Part shown: positions 42,259 through 51,327 of the stretch, piece by piece
Position numbering within the stretch: position 1 is the first letter of the stretch
Layout: each line of letters opens with the position of its first letter
Assembly: GCA_963804375.1 (NCBI GenBank)
Contig: CAWDQE010000015.1
Span: 496,001 to 560,000 of the forward strand
Direction of reading: 5' to 3'
DNA: 64,000 nt
Origin: JANXQG01 sp963804375
GTDB lineage: Bacteria > Planctomycetota > Planctomycetia > Pirellulales > Thermoguttaceae
The notes under the pieces: generated by a model
What the model saw: the letters and a program-made list of their open reading frames with translations, nothing else
Databases searched by the model: none
Told to the model about the DNA's origin: nothing
Made by a program: the position numbers and the translations under genes

Positions 42259-43139
42259 TAGCGTTCCTGCTCCAGGATATCCCGAGCCTCGAGCAAGCCC
42301 TTTTTGCGCTCCTCGCTCACGGCGGGGTAGCTCAGCTTCAGTTTCTTGAGGGTATGGAGAATGACCTCGGCGACCGCCAGCCGCGTAAACCACTTGTGGT
42401 CGGCGGGGATCACGTACCAAGGGGCCCAGGGCGTGCTCGTGTGGTTGAACACGTCTTCATAGGCATCCTGGTAGTCGTCCCAGAAGGCGCGTTCCTTGGC
42501 GTCGCTGGCCGAGAACTTCCAGTTCTTCTCCGGCCGGTCGATCCGTTCCAGGAACCGTCGCTTCTGCTCCTCCCTCGAGACGTTGAGGAAGAACTTCAAG
42601 ACCACGATGCCGTTGTCCGAGATGTACTTTTCGAAGGTGTTGATGTCCTCGAAGCGGCGTTTCCATACGCCCTTGTCGCGGACTGCCGGCGGCAGCCGTT
42701 CCGCATCCAGGATTTCGGGATGTACGCGGACGACCAGGACCTCCTCGTAATACGAACGGTTGAAGATGCCTATCCGCCCCCGTTCCGGCAGCCGTTTCAT
42801 GCACCGCCACAGATAATCGTGGTTCAGTTCCTCGCTGGAAGGGGCTTTGAAGCTCGACACGTCGCATCCCTGCGGGTTGACCCCCGACATGACGTGTTTG
42901 ATCGTGCCGTCCTTGCCCGCCGCGTCCATGGCCTGGAAAATGAGCAGCAAGGCATAGGTGTCCTGGGCGTAGAGCATGTCCTGCTGGATCGCCAGTTGTT
43001 CGATGTCCGCTTGCAGCTTCTTGGTGGCTTCCTTCTTGTTCGGGTAGTCGTCCGTGTAGGCAGGATCGAAGTCCTTCTTCAGCGAAATCTTGCCGGCGGG
43101 CGGGACGAGGAACGGGGATGCGGACTTTTTCTTCTTCAT
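42258..43139 (-). CDS. PPK2-family polyphosphate:nucleotide phosphotransferase
   Basis: 293 residues from ATG 43139. The Walker A region is FQAMDAAGKDGTIKHVMSGV. 'GIFNRSYYEEVLVVRVHPE' is the second PPK2 signature, followed by 'FEKYISDNGIVVLKFFLNVS' and the lid 'RIDRPEKNWKFSASDAKER'. It moves phosphate between polyphosphate and nucleotides (class I-like size and motifs). The basic N-terminus MKKKKSASPF is typical. The gene is monocistronic and convergent with the GH36 gene; the nested palindrome separates them. Confidence 0.95.
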   Translation of the reverse strand: MKKKKSASPFLVPPAGKISLKKDFDPAYTDDYPNKKEATKKLQADIEQLAIQQDMLYAQDTYALLLIFQAMDAAGKDGTIKHVMSGVNPQGCDVSSFKAPSSEELNHDYLWRCMKRLPERGRIGIFNRSYYEEVLVVRVHPEILDAERLPPAVRDKGVWKRRFEDINTFEKYISDNGIVVLKFFLNVSREEQKRRFLERIDRPEKNWKFSASDAKERAFWDDYQDAYEDVFNHTSTPWAPWYVIPADHKWFTRLAVAEVILHTLKKLKLSYPAVSEERKKGLLEARDILEQER

Positions 43140-43328
43140 CGGAGGTACCTTCACTAGGGGTATAACTCGGCAGACAAGTTTTTCTACCATAACTATCCTA
43201 ACATGGGGCACACCGCTTTGCCACAAGAAACTGGGGCTGAAAGGCCCGGGAAAATCCAGGGGCGACCGTTGACAACGGTCGGCCGGTAAACTAGCTTCAG
43301 GCTGTTGCGTATTTTGCGAGGTGACCTC

Positions 43329-45416
43329 ATGTTCTCATTGCGTGCGTTTTGGGCAATTACCTGTCTCTGGCTGTTCCTATCGGTCTCGGCGATCCAGGCG
43401 GCTTCGCCGTTGACCGTAGACCTTAAAGACTCCGACACGGGACGTACCTACGAAGGCTTCGGGGCCGTGAGCGCCGGCGCGTCGACGCGCCTGCTTTTCG
43501 ACTATGCCGAACCATATCGAAGCGATATTTTGGATTTTCTCTTCAAGCCCGACTTCGGCGCCGGTTTCCAGCATCTGAAGGTGGAAATGGGCGGCGGCGA
43601 GAACTCCACCTGCGGCAGCGAGCCGTCGCATGCCATTACCCGCGCGGAGCTGGCCCATCCCAAGGCCCGCGGCTACGAGTTCTGGCTGATGAAGGAGGCC
43701 CGCAACCGCAACCCGCGAATCATGCTCGATTGCCTGCCGTGGTCCTATCCCGGCTGGCTGCGGGGCCGCTTTTCCCAGGATGCCACGGATTGGTGGGTTG
43801 CCTTTCTGCAAGTTGCCCGCAATCAATACCAGATGGAGGTGGACTGGATCTCGGCGGCGCAGAACGAGAACGGCACCGACCGCAACTGGATCGTCAACAG
43901 CGTCCGCCCCACGTTGAATGACCGCGGATTTCCCGCGGTCAAGATCCAGGCCCCCGATTGCGACAAAGGGTTCTGGGCGGTGTTCGACGAGTTCGAAAAA
44001 GATCCGGCGTATCGCCGCGCCGTCGAGGCCGTGGGCTACCACTACGTCAACGGGCGGGAGCCCTGGGACATCGACCAGGTGAGTCATCGCGATACGACGC
44101 CCAAGGCCCGTGCTTCCGGCAAGCAGCTTTGGGCCAGCGAAGAATGGAGCATGTCGGGCGGAAGCTGGGACGGCACCGGCGCGATGTTCCTGGCCCGGCT
44201 GATCAACAAGCTTTATATCCGCGATCGCATCTGCAAGACGGAAATATGGTGCCCGATTGCCTCGATCTACGACGGCCTGCCCTGGTCGGACACCGGCACG
44301 ATGCAGGCCAAGACGCCTTGGTGCGGGCATTACGTGGTCTGGCCGGCCGTTTGGGCCGTGGCGCATACGACGCAGTTCGCCCGGCCGGGCTGGCAGTATC
44401 TGGATCACGGTTGCGGGCAGATCGACGCGAAGACCTGGAAGGGCACGTATGTCACGCTGAAAGACCCGCGGACGGGCGACTGGAGCATGATCGTCTGCAC
44501 CGATGGCCCCGCGACCTTGAGAGTTACGCTGGCCACAGGTTTGAAGGCCGACCGGGTGCACGTCTGGCACTCCGACGCCCGTGCGCAGTTCGTCAAGGAG
44601 GCCGATCTTGTGCCCTCCAGCCGCGCATTTTCGATCGAGTTGCAAGGCGGCTCGATCTACTCGCTGACGACCACGGCCGGCCAGCGCAAGGGCGAGGCCG
44701 CACACCCCATCCCTGCCGCCAGGCCGTTCCCGCTGCCCTATCACGACGACTTCGAGTCGTACCGGCCGGGCGACTCGCCGCGCTACTTCTCGGACCAGAA
44801 AGGGACCTTCGAGGTCTGGGACGAACCGGGCCATGGCAAGTGCCTGAAGCAGATCGTGCCGCAGCAGGGAATCATGTGGGAATACATGCGGGGCATCGTC
44901 AAGCCCTACACCGTCATCGGCGATCAGACGTGGTCCGACTACTCGCTGTCGGCCGACGTGCACCTCGACGGCGGCGATGTGGAACTGGGCGGCCGCTATG
45001 GCGACCAGAATAAGTTGTCGTACCGCTGGATCCTGGCCAAGGATGGGACCTGGAAACTGAACTACCAGGAGAAGACCCTGGCCTCAGGCGCGATCACGGC
45101 CTTCGACCCCGCCCGATGGCATGGCATGAAGATCGTGTTCCGCGGCGACATGATCCAGGGTTACCTTGACGGGCAACCGCTGGCCAACGTGAAGGACGCA
45201 TCGCGATCCCGCGGCATGGCCTACCTGGCCAGCACCTACCATGGCAACCTGTTCGACAATCTGAGTATCGCCGGTGTGGCCGGGATCCAGGCTTGGTTCA
45301 GAAATGGGGACAGGCACCTCGCCGGCGTCCATTTCTTGCGGCCTAATCGCTATTTGGCTCGGAGCCAGTCCCCGTTTCTGAACCAAGCCGGGATCCACGG
45401 GAAGCAATCACCGTAA
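43329..45416 (+). CDS. Secreted GH59 galactocerebrosidase-like glycosidase with an in-frame MITE
   Basis: 695 residues from ATG 43329 (GAGG 6 bases upstream), signal FWAITCLWLFLSVSAIQA. The fold matches GALC: 'GFGAVSAGASTRLLFDYAEP', 'YRSDILDFLFKPDFGAGFQH', 'RGYEFWLMKEARNRNP', acid/base Glu180 in AAQNENGTD, nucleophile Glu271 in LWASEEWS, 'CGHYVVWPAVWAVAHTTQF'. Residues about 500-655 are a lectin-like beta-sandwich (DDFESYRPGDSPRYFSDQKG). GH59 enzymes remove beta-galactose from sphingolipids or glycans. The last 43 residues hold 36 codons contributed by MITE copy B plus its duplication, after which the original ending (HGKQSP, stop) resumes in frame. Confidence 0.9.
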   Translation: MFSLRAFWAITCLWLFLSVSAIQAASPLTVDLKDSDTGRTYEGFGAVSAGASTRLLFDYAEPYRSDILDFLFKPDFGAGFQHLKVEMGGGENSTCGSEPSHAITRAELAHPKARGYEFWLMKEARNRNPRIMLDCLPWSYPGWLRGRFSQDATDWWVAFLQVARNQYQMEVDWISAAQNENGTDRNWIVNSVRPTLNDRGFPAVKIQAPDCDKGFWAVFDEFEKDPAYRRAVEAVGYHYVNGREPWDIDQVSHRDTTPKARASGKQLWASEEWSMSGGSWDGTGAMFLARLINKLYIRDRICKTEIWCPIASIYDGLPWSDTGTMQAKTPWCGHYVVWPAVWAVAHTTQFARPGWQYLDHGCGQIDAKTWKGTYVTLKDPRTGDWSMIVCTDGPATLRVTLATGLKADRVHVWHSDARAQFVKEADLVPSSRAFSIELQGGSIYSLTTTAGQRKGEAAHPIPAARPFPLPYHDDFESYRPGDSPRYFSDQKGTFEVWDEPGHGKCLKQIVPQQGIMWEYMRGIVKPYTVIGDQTWSDYSLSADVHLDGGDVELGGRYGDQNKLSYRWILAKDGTWKLNYQEKTLASGAITAFDPARWHGMKIVFRGDMIQGYLDGQPLANVKDASRSRGMAYLASTYHGNLFDNLSIAGVAGIQAWFRNGDRHLAGVHFLRPNRYLARSQSPFLNQAGIHGKQSP
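45290..45389 (+). mobile_element. MITE copy B, inside the GH59 gene (target duplication GGGATCCA)
   Basis: Exactly 100 bp with ends GGCTTGGTTCAGAAA / TTTCTGAACCAAGCC, and GGGATCCA immediately on both sides (45282-45289 and 45390-45397). One base in each end differs from the other copies, and the two changes compensate, so pairing is kept. It is read through in its single open frame (AWFRNGDRHLAGVHFLRPNR...) as part of the GH59 protein. Confidence 0.92.
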
Positions 45417-45462
45417 CTCGTTCCCTCGCTTGCGCTTCGGGTCAGTATCGAAGGCCTAAGTG

Positions 45463-45562
45463 GGCATGGTTCAGAAATGGGGACAGGCACCTCGCCGGCG
45501 TCCAGTTCTTGCGGCCTAATCGCTACTGGGCTCGGAGCCAGTCCCCGTTTCTGAACCATGCC
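45463..45562 (+). mobile_element. MITE copy C (target duplication CCTAAGTG)
   Basis: Exactly 100 bp, canonical ends GGCATGGTTCAGAAA, exact 8-base duplication CCTAAGTG at 45455-45462 and 45563-45570. It lies 47 bases after the GH59 stop and only 73 bases from copy B, in the same orientation, upstream of the radical-SAM gene. Confidence 0.92.
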
Positions 45563-45688
45563 CCTAAGTGTTGGCCGCCAGAACCGGAACCCGCGACCGG
45601 TCTTTCTCGAAAGAGCCGTTCTTGGTATGGTGGGGGCTGACCGAATGGAATCCCTATCCGTCCGCAGATTTCCCCAAGGAGCAGCCTC

Positions 45689-47188
45689 ATGCGTCATCGG
45701 GTCGTCCATCTCGTCAATCCGAAGACCGATTCGCTGACCACCCGGCCCTTGTGCTTCAACCGGGCCCTTTACTCTCCCCTTGCGGGCTTGCTGGCCGTCG
45801 CCGGCGTGATTCCGCGCGACCGCTATGAAGTGGTGCTGACCGACGAGAACATCGAGCCGATCGACTTCGATCTGAAAGCGGATCTGGTCGGCATCTCGGC
45901 CATGACGAGCTATGTGAACCGCGGCTACGAGATCGCCGACGCATTCCGCGCGAGGGGGGTGCCGGTCGTCATGGGGGGCATCCACCCGAGCTTCATGCCG
46001 CAAGAGGCGCTGCAGCATTGCGATGCGGTGGTCGTCGGAGAGGCGGAGCTCGTGATCGGAAGGCTGCTCAGCGACCTCGATCAAGGCGCGATGCGCGGGG
46101 CCTATCGGGCAGACCGGCTGCATCCGATGGTCGGTTTGCCGATGCCGCGCTACGACCTGATCAAGCGGAACCGTTACATCAACCGCACATTCGTGCAAAC
46201 CTCCCGCGGCTGCCGCCAGGGCTGCACGTTCTGTGCCGAGCCGCTGATGAACGGGCTGAAGGTCCGCTACCGTCCGGTGAAAGAGGTGATCCGCGAGGTC
46301 GAGATCTGCGGTTCCCGCACGATTTCGATCAACGACGCCGATTTCTTCGGCACGCCGGAACACGCGAAGGAGATCATGCGGGCGCTGAAAGGCCGCGGCA
46401 TCGGTTGGCAGGCGGGCGTTACCTCGAAGCTCGCGCAAGACGACCGCATGCTCGAATTGGCCGCGGCCAGCGGCTGCACCCTCTTGAGCATCGGCTTCGA
46501 GTCGATCTCCCGCGACACGCTGAAGAGCGTGCACAAGGAGGTGAACCGGCCCGAAACCTACGCGGCCCTGGTCGAGAAGGTCCACTCGTACGGGATTATG
46601 GTGTTCGGCCTGTTCATGTTCGGCTTCGACGGCGACGACCGTTCGGTGTTCCGGCAAACCGCGCGGTTCAATGTCGAGGCCAACTTCGATGTCTGTGCCT
46701 ATTCGGTCCTCACGCCTTATCCGGGCACGCTCACCTGGTACGAGCTGAAGAAGACCGAGCGGATCGTCTGCTTCGATTGGGACAAGTACGATCAGGCCAA
46801 CGTGGTCTATCGGCCGGCGCAGATGTCGGCCGACGAGCTCCGCCTCGGTCAGATCGCGGCCTACGAGATGTTCTACGCCCCCTCGTCCCTGGCACGTCGC
46901 TTCCCGTATTGGGGCAAGCGCAGCCGGCTGCAGTGGTCGATCTACAATTACTTCATGAAAAAGGGCGCCGCCACCGATCGCAAGGATGCGGTCGCCACAG
47001 CCACGGCGGCGCCTGACGTGGTGCCGGTGCCGCCCGTCTTTCCCCTCCACCCGGAGTTGCGGCAAGCGGTTCTCGACGCCACCGGAGACCCCGGCGCGTC
47101 GCCGCGTGACGGCACGCGGATGGACGAATCCCCGGCCAAAGTCGCCGGCGTCCGAGCACGCCGCGCTTATCGCCGTGCGCGCTCGTGA
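45689..47188 (+). CDS. B12-binding-domain radical-SAM protein
   Basis: 499 residues, AAGGAG 7 bases before ATG. Residues 1-130 fit a cobalamin-binding Rossmann fold (YSPLAGLLAVAGVIPRDRYE, 'ADLVGISAMTSYVNRGYEIA', 'VPVVMGGIHPSFMPQEAL'). The CX3CX2C cluster is CRQGCTFC in QTSRGCRQGCTFCAEPLMNG. Then come 'ISINDADFFGTPEHAKEIMR', 'LLSIGFESISRDTLKSVHKE' and a DUF4070-like C-terminus. Such enzymes catalyse methylations or rearrangements of lipids and cofactors. The substrate is not readable here. A decayed relative is at 35079. Confidence 0.92.
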   Translation: MRHRVVHLVNPKTDSLTTRPLCFNRALYSPLAGLLAVAGVIPRDRYEVVLTDENIEPIDFDLKADLVGISAMTSYVNRGYEIADAFRARGVPVVMGGIHPSFMPQEALQHCDAVVVGEAELVIGRLLSDLDQGAMRGAYRADRLHPMVGLPMPRYDLIKRNRYINRTFVQTSRGCRQGCTFCAEPLMNGLKVRYRPVKEVIREVEICGSRTISINDADFFGTPEHAKEIMRALKGRGIGWQAGVTSKLAQDDRMLELAAASGCTLLSIGFESISRDTLKSVHKEVNRPETYAALVEKVHSYGIMVFGLFMFGFDGDDRSVFRQTARFNVEANFDVCAYSVLTPYPGTLTWYELKKTERIVCFDWDKYDQANVVYRPAQMSADELRLGQIAAYEMFYAPSSLARRFPYWGKRSRLQWSIYNYFMKKGAATDRKDAVATATAAPDVVPVPPVFPLHPELRQAVLDATGDPGASPRDGTRMDESPAKVAGVRARRAYRRARS

Positions 47189-47215
47189 ATAGTTTTTTCC
47201 TGGAGTCCATATCCC

Positions 47216-49030
47216 ATGAAATATTGCCTTACGCCTGCAATCTCCATCGTCTGTTTTCTGCTCGCGCCGTCCGCAGGGGCAGCCGACGTGGGCAAGCCCG
47301 ATGGCATCTCAGGGCCCTATCGACCGACCTGGGAGTCGCTCAAGGCCCACAAGGATCCCGAGTGGTTCCGAGATGCCAAATTCGGCATCTACACGCACTG
47401 GGGACCGGTAACGGTGGGCGCCGAGGATTGCCCGGCAGGCGGCCAGTGGTACGGCCACGAGATGTACGATCCCAAGAGCGGCGTGTTTGCTTTTCACCAA
47501 CAGAGATTCGGCGATCAGAAGAAGGTGGGCTACAAGGACATTATCCCCCGGTTCAAGGCCGAGAACTTCGACGCGGAGGCCTGGGCGACACTGTTTGCCC
47601 GCTCCGGGGCGCGGTTCGCCGGCCCGGTGGCCGTACACCACGACAACTTCGCCATGTGGGATTCCGCCGTCACGCCTTGGAACGCGGTGAAGATGGGCCC
47701 GCACCGCGACATCACCGGCGAGTTGGAGAAGGCAATCAAGCGGCACGGCATGAAGTTCATTACCACCTTCCACCACGGTTTCGCCTGGCGGTACTTCGAA
47801 CCGGCATTCGCCTTTGACGGCGGCGACCCGCGATACGCTTTGCTCTATACCGAGTCCCACAAGCCCGGCGCGCCGCCCTCGAAGGCGTATCTGGATAAAT
47901 GGCTGGGCATGGTCAACGAGGTGGTGGGCAAGTATCAGCCCGACATGATATGGTTCGACTTCGAGCTCATGGCCGTCATCACGCCCGAGTACCAGCAGCG
48001 GATGTTCGCCGACTACTACAACTGGGCTGCCAAGAACCAGCGCGACTCGGCCGTGGCGCACAAGTTCCGCGAGATCCATCGCTACACGGGCATCCTGGAC
48101 TTTGAGCGCGGCCGCGAAGACCGGCTCGTGCCCTATCCCTGGCTGACCGACACGGCACTGGCCGAGTGGTTCAACCAGAAGTCTGCACCCTATCGATCGA
48201 TGGATAATCTCGTGCAGGTGTTCGTCGACATCGTCGCGAAGAACGGCTGCATGCTGCTGGACGTCAGCCCCGCGGCCGACGGCACGATCCCCGACCAGGC
48301 CCGGAAAATGCTACTGGGCATGGGCGACTGGCTGAAGATCAACGGGGAAGCCGTCTACGGCACGCGGCCCTGGCTGGTATATGGCGAAGGACCAACCAAG
48401 GGTAAAGGGGGCGGATTCAGCGAGGGGGCCGACAAGCCGTTCACCGCCAAGGACATCCGCTTCACGACCAAGGGCGATACGCTGTATGCGATTGCGCTGG
48501 GATGGCCTGAAGATCGACGATTGGTGATCAAGTCGCTGGCTTCCGATGCCGGCAAGGTGACCGCCGTGAGCCTGCTGGGCCATGCGGGGGCGCTGACGTG
48601 GACCCAGGGCCAGCAAGGACTGGAGGTCACGTTGCCCACGGAAAAGCCGTGCCAGCATGCCTTCGCCTTAAAGGTCCTCGGTGCCGGGCTCAAGGGCCTC
48701 GGCAGCCCTGGCGACTGGAAGGCGCTGTTGTCCTGCTACGGCTTCAAGGATGATGCCGAAGCCTTGGCCTACCAGGGCAACCCCGTCGACGTCCTGGCCC
48801 CGCTGGCCAAGGCCAACGTGGCGCTGATCCATGTGGTCGGCGACGCCGATAATGTCGTTCCTCCGGCGGAGAACACCGCCCTTGTCGAGGAGCGTTACAA
48901 GAAGCTTGGTGGAACGATTCAGGTCATTCACAAACCGGGCGTGGGCCACCATCCCCACGGCCTGGACAACCCTACGCCCGTGGTGGAATTCATCGTGAAA
49001 CATAGCGGTGACGTTCCCCGCGGCAAGTAG
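47216..49030 (+). CDS. Secreted GH29 alpha-L-fucosidase fused to a partial alpha/beta-hydrolase
   Basis: 604 residues, signal SIVCFLLAPSAGAADV. Residues 30-400 are a GH29 barrel: 'WFRDAKFGIYTHWGPVTVGA', 'FARSGARFAGPVAVHHDNFA', 'MKFITTFHHGFAWRYFEPAF', nucleophile Asp248 in DMIWFDFEL, 'GCMLLDVSPAADGTIPDQAR'. About 400-495 is the usual beta-sandwich. From about residue 498 the chain continues as the C-terminal third of an alpha/beta-hydrolase (GDWKALLSCYGF, 'ALIHVVGDADNVVPPAENT', 'VIHKPGVGHHPHGL') with its Asp and His but no nucleophile Ser. Probably two adjacent genes joined by deletion. Confidence 0.88.
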   Translation: MKYCLTPAISIVCFLLAPSAGAADVGKPDGISGPYRPTWESLKAHKDPEWFRDAKFGIYTHWGPVTVGAEDCPAGGQWYGHEMYDPKSGVFAFHQQRFGDQKKVGYKDIIPRFKAENFDAEAWATLFARSGARFAGPVAVHHDNFAMWDSAVTPWNAVKMGPHRDITGELEKAIKRHGMKFITTFHHGFAWRYFEPAFAFDGGDPRYALLYTESHKPGAPPSKAYLDKWLGMVNEVVGKYQPDMIWFDFELMAVITPEYQQRMFADYYNWAAKNQRDSAVAHKFREIHRYTGILDFERGREDRLVPYPWLTDTALAEWFNQKSAPYRSMDNLVQVFVDIVAKNGCMLLDVSPAADGTIPDQARKMLLGMGDWLKINGEAVYGTRPWLVYGEGPTKGKGGGFSEGADKPFTAKDIRFTTKGDTLYAIALGWPEDRRLVIKSLASDAGKVTAVSLLGHAGALTWTQGQQGLEVTLPTEKPCQHAFALKVLGAGLKGLGSPGDWKALLSCYGFKDDAEALAYQGNPVDVLAPLAKANVALIHVVGDADNVVPPAENTALVEERYKKLGGTIQVIHKPGVGHHPHGLDNPTPVVEFIVKHSGDVPRGK

Positions 49031-49103
49031 ACCCGAATCGCACACCCACCGTTCGAATTCATGCCGCCCGAACCACGATACCGCCGGCCGCGGGAGTCTC
49101 ACC

Positions 49104-51074
49104 ATGTTGTTTCAACGAGTTATCCTATTGGCAGCGTTGGTCGGCGCGTCGTCGTTCGCATGGGCCGAATCTATCGTCCTCGAAAACGGCGCCGGCTTGA
49201 AATGGGAATTGCAGCGCGGGCCGCACGGCTGGGCGCTAGGGCTCATTTCGCTCCACGGCAAGCCCGTTGACGCCCCCCTCGGCCAAGGCGTGCTGTTGTT
49301 GCGACACACCAGCGGCCGCCAGCGATGGCTGCCCGCCGCCGAGGCCAAGATCAGCGACCGGCGAACCGCGATCTTGGCCGGCAAAGCCGATGTGGACGGC
49401 ACGGCGCTGAAGTTCCAGGTCGAGATCAAGCTGCGCGACGATATGCCGGCGGCCAATTTCACGCCCCGCTGGTCGGTCGCCAAGGACCTCGCCGGTTACG
49501 AAGTCGGCCTGGCCTGTTTTGGCGCGACCGCCAGCGACTGGCGATGCACGCTCTACCCGTTTGCCGGCAACGCCAGAGAAGTGTCCTTGCCGCGCGTGAC
49601 CTACTGCGGCGTGCCCGCGGCGCTGCTGTTCCGGGCGGACCTGTCGCTCGTGACGCTGCACGGGATTGACCCGGCCACGGATTACTTGAACCCCACGACG
49701 TGGACGGGGGCGACGGGCTATCATTTCCAGAGCGGCAGCCTGCCGGCGCAATTCCGCGTTGGTGGAGGCAAGCTGACCGCCGGTGTGGACTACATCTTGC
49801 CGTTGCAACTCTTCCTCAGCGATGCGGGCAATTCGGCCGGGGCGATCACGGCCTTGGTGAAAAACTGGATCCACGTGAACCGCTACCGGGTCGAGCCCCT
49901 GAAGGTCCGCAGTTTCCAGGAAGGATTCGACCTTTTCCTGCGCGGGCGAATGCGGGCGAAGATGTGGAAGGAAGGGCTCGGTTACCAGATCATGGAAAAC
50001 TGGAACGTTGTTTACACCGCCGAGTCGCCGCTGAATGCCTGGTTCGATTACCGGCTGTATGAGCGGACCGGCGACCCGATGTGGCGCAAGCGGGCCTTCG
50101 ACGCGATGGCTCTCGTGCTCAAAGCGCAGCATACCGATCCGCTCGATCCGCATTTCGGCGCCATCGACACCAATTACGATCTTGGCAGGAAGGTGTTCAA
50201 CAGCGACGATCACTCGCCCAACCTGCGTTACAAGGTCGATATGAATTCGTTCGCCGCCCGTTACATGCTCCAACTCTGGCAGCGGGTGAAGGAAAAAGAA
50301 GGCACCGATCACAAGGATTGGCGGCAGTGCGCGGTCCGCATCGCCGACTGGGTCATTAAGCAGCAGAACCCCGACGGCGGCCTGCCCCAGGTGGTCGATA
50401 ATGATCCGGCGAAGAAATCAATTTCGGTCGTTTCCGGAAGGTCGTTGACCTCGTTTCCCGTCATCCAGCGGATCACCGGCGATGCGAAGTACGGCCGCTT
50501 TGCCGCACAACTTGAGAAGTTCCTCAAGGAAAAGGTGGAAGACCATTACTGGTTTTGCGGTGCGCATGTCGATCTTCCGGCGGCGGACTTCGAGGCGGAC
50601 AGCGTCTGGCACGCGGTGGAGTACTGGCTCGACAAGTATGCGCAGACCCAGGAGAAAGAGTGCCTGAAACGGGCCGAGGCCGATGCCTGGTTCGGGTTTC
50701 TGATGTGGTGTCCCCGGCAGCTCTCCTGGGTGAAGAACCCGACCCAGACCTGCCATTGCGAGCAGCAGAATTACCTGCAGTACTCCAACTACTGCTACAA
50801 CAACCGCAAGTACTACTGCCTGGACCGGTTGGCGAAATTCACCGGCCGGCCGTTGTTTGGCGAACTGCGCGACCGGTTGATCCAGTCCGGCTTCTGGGCG
50901 CAGCCCTCCTCGGGCGACTGGCTGGGCGGCATGAACGAGCGCATGAGCGATCCGTGGCAGGCCCGGGGGAACGACTTCAATTCCACCGGCCAGGTCTATA
51001 CGGGCGAACTGGCAACCGATGCCGCCCTGCAACTGCTCGAATTGGGGCTGGCCAAACAGAAACCAGTACCTTAA
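49104..51074 (+). CDS. Secreted six-hairpin (alpha/alpha)6 glycosidase-like protein
   Basis: 656 residues from ATG 49104, signal VILLAALVGASSFAWA. The first 300 residues are beta-rich (a sandwich as in many lyases and hydrolases). Residues about 310-650 are helical, with repeats of 'W..CAVRIADWVIKQQNPDGG', 'ADSVWHAVEYWLDKYAQTQE', 'NYLQYSNYCYNNRKYYCLDR' and 'WLGGMNERMSD', the pattern of a six-hairpin glycosidase or lyase barrel. I cannot name a CAZy family. Position after GH172, GH36, GH59 and GH29 supports a glycan-degrading role. Confidence 0.75.
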   Translation: MLFQRVILLAALVGASSFAWAESIVLENGAGLKWELQRGPHGWALGLISLHGKPVDAPLGQGVLLLRHTSGRQRWLPAAEAKISDRRTAILAGKADVDGTALKFQVEIKLRDDMPAANFTPRWSVAKDLAGYEVGLACFGATASDWRCTLYPFAGNAREVSLPRVTYCGVPAALLFRADLSLVTLHGIDPATDYLNPTTWTGATGYHFQSGSLPAQFRVGGGKLTAGVDYILPLQLFLSDAGNSAGAITALVKNWIHVNRYRVEPLKVRSFQEGFDLFLRGRMRAKMWKEGLGYQIMENWNVVYTAESPLNAWFDYRLYERTGDPMWRKRAFDAMALVLKAQHTDPLDPHFGAIDTNYDLGRKVFNSDDHSPNLRYKVDMNSFAARYMLQLWQRVKEKEGTDHKDWRQCAVRIADWVIKQQNPDGGLPQVVDNDPAKKSISVVSGRSLTSFPVIQRITGDAKYGRFAAQLEKFLKEKVEDHYWFCGAHVDLPAADFEADSVWHAVEYWLDKYAQTQEKECLKRAEADAWFGFLMWCPRQLSWVKNPTQTCHCEQQNYLQYSNYCYNNRKYYCLDRLAKFTGRPLFGELRDRLIQSGFWAQPSSGDWLGGMNERMSDPWQARGNDFNSTGQVYTGELATDAALQLLELGLAKQKPVP

Positions 51075-51327
51075 GGCAACTCTGCGATGACAAGCTCATG
51101 CGAAAATAGTGAGAATAATCCAGGATGATGCTGGCGAGCGAGTACAAGAGAGGAGTCAGCGTGTGGCTAGAAATGTGTGAGCAGGACGGATTTGCATGGC
51201 CGGCCGCGCACATCACGGTGGCATCGGAGAATTCAGCAGCCGTCTCGATGTCCGCCGCTTGCATCCCGCCAAATTGCGATTATCCTGGAATATAGGCACC
51301 TTGATCCTAAAACTTTCGAGTGGCAGC

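Noticed and set aside
45350..47065. 571-codon minus-strand open frame across the radical-SAM gene
   Set aside because: Antisense to an intact B12/radical-SAM protein and partly built from MITE copies; no family resemblance.
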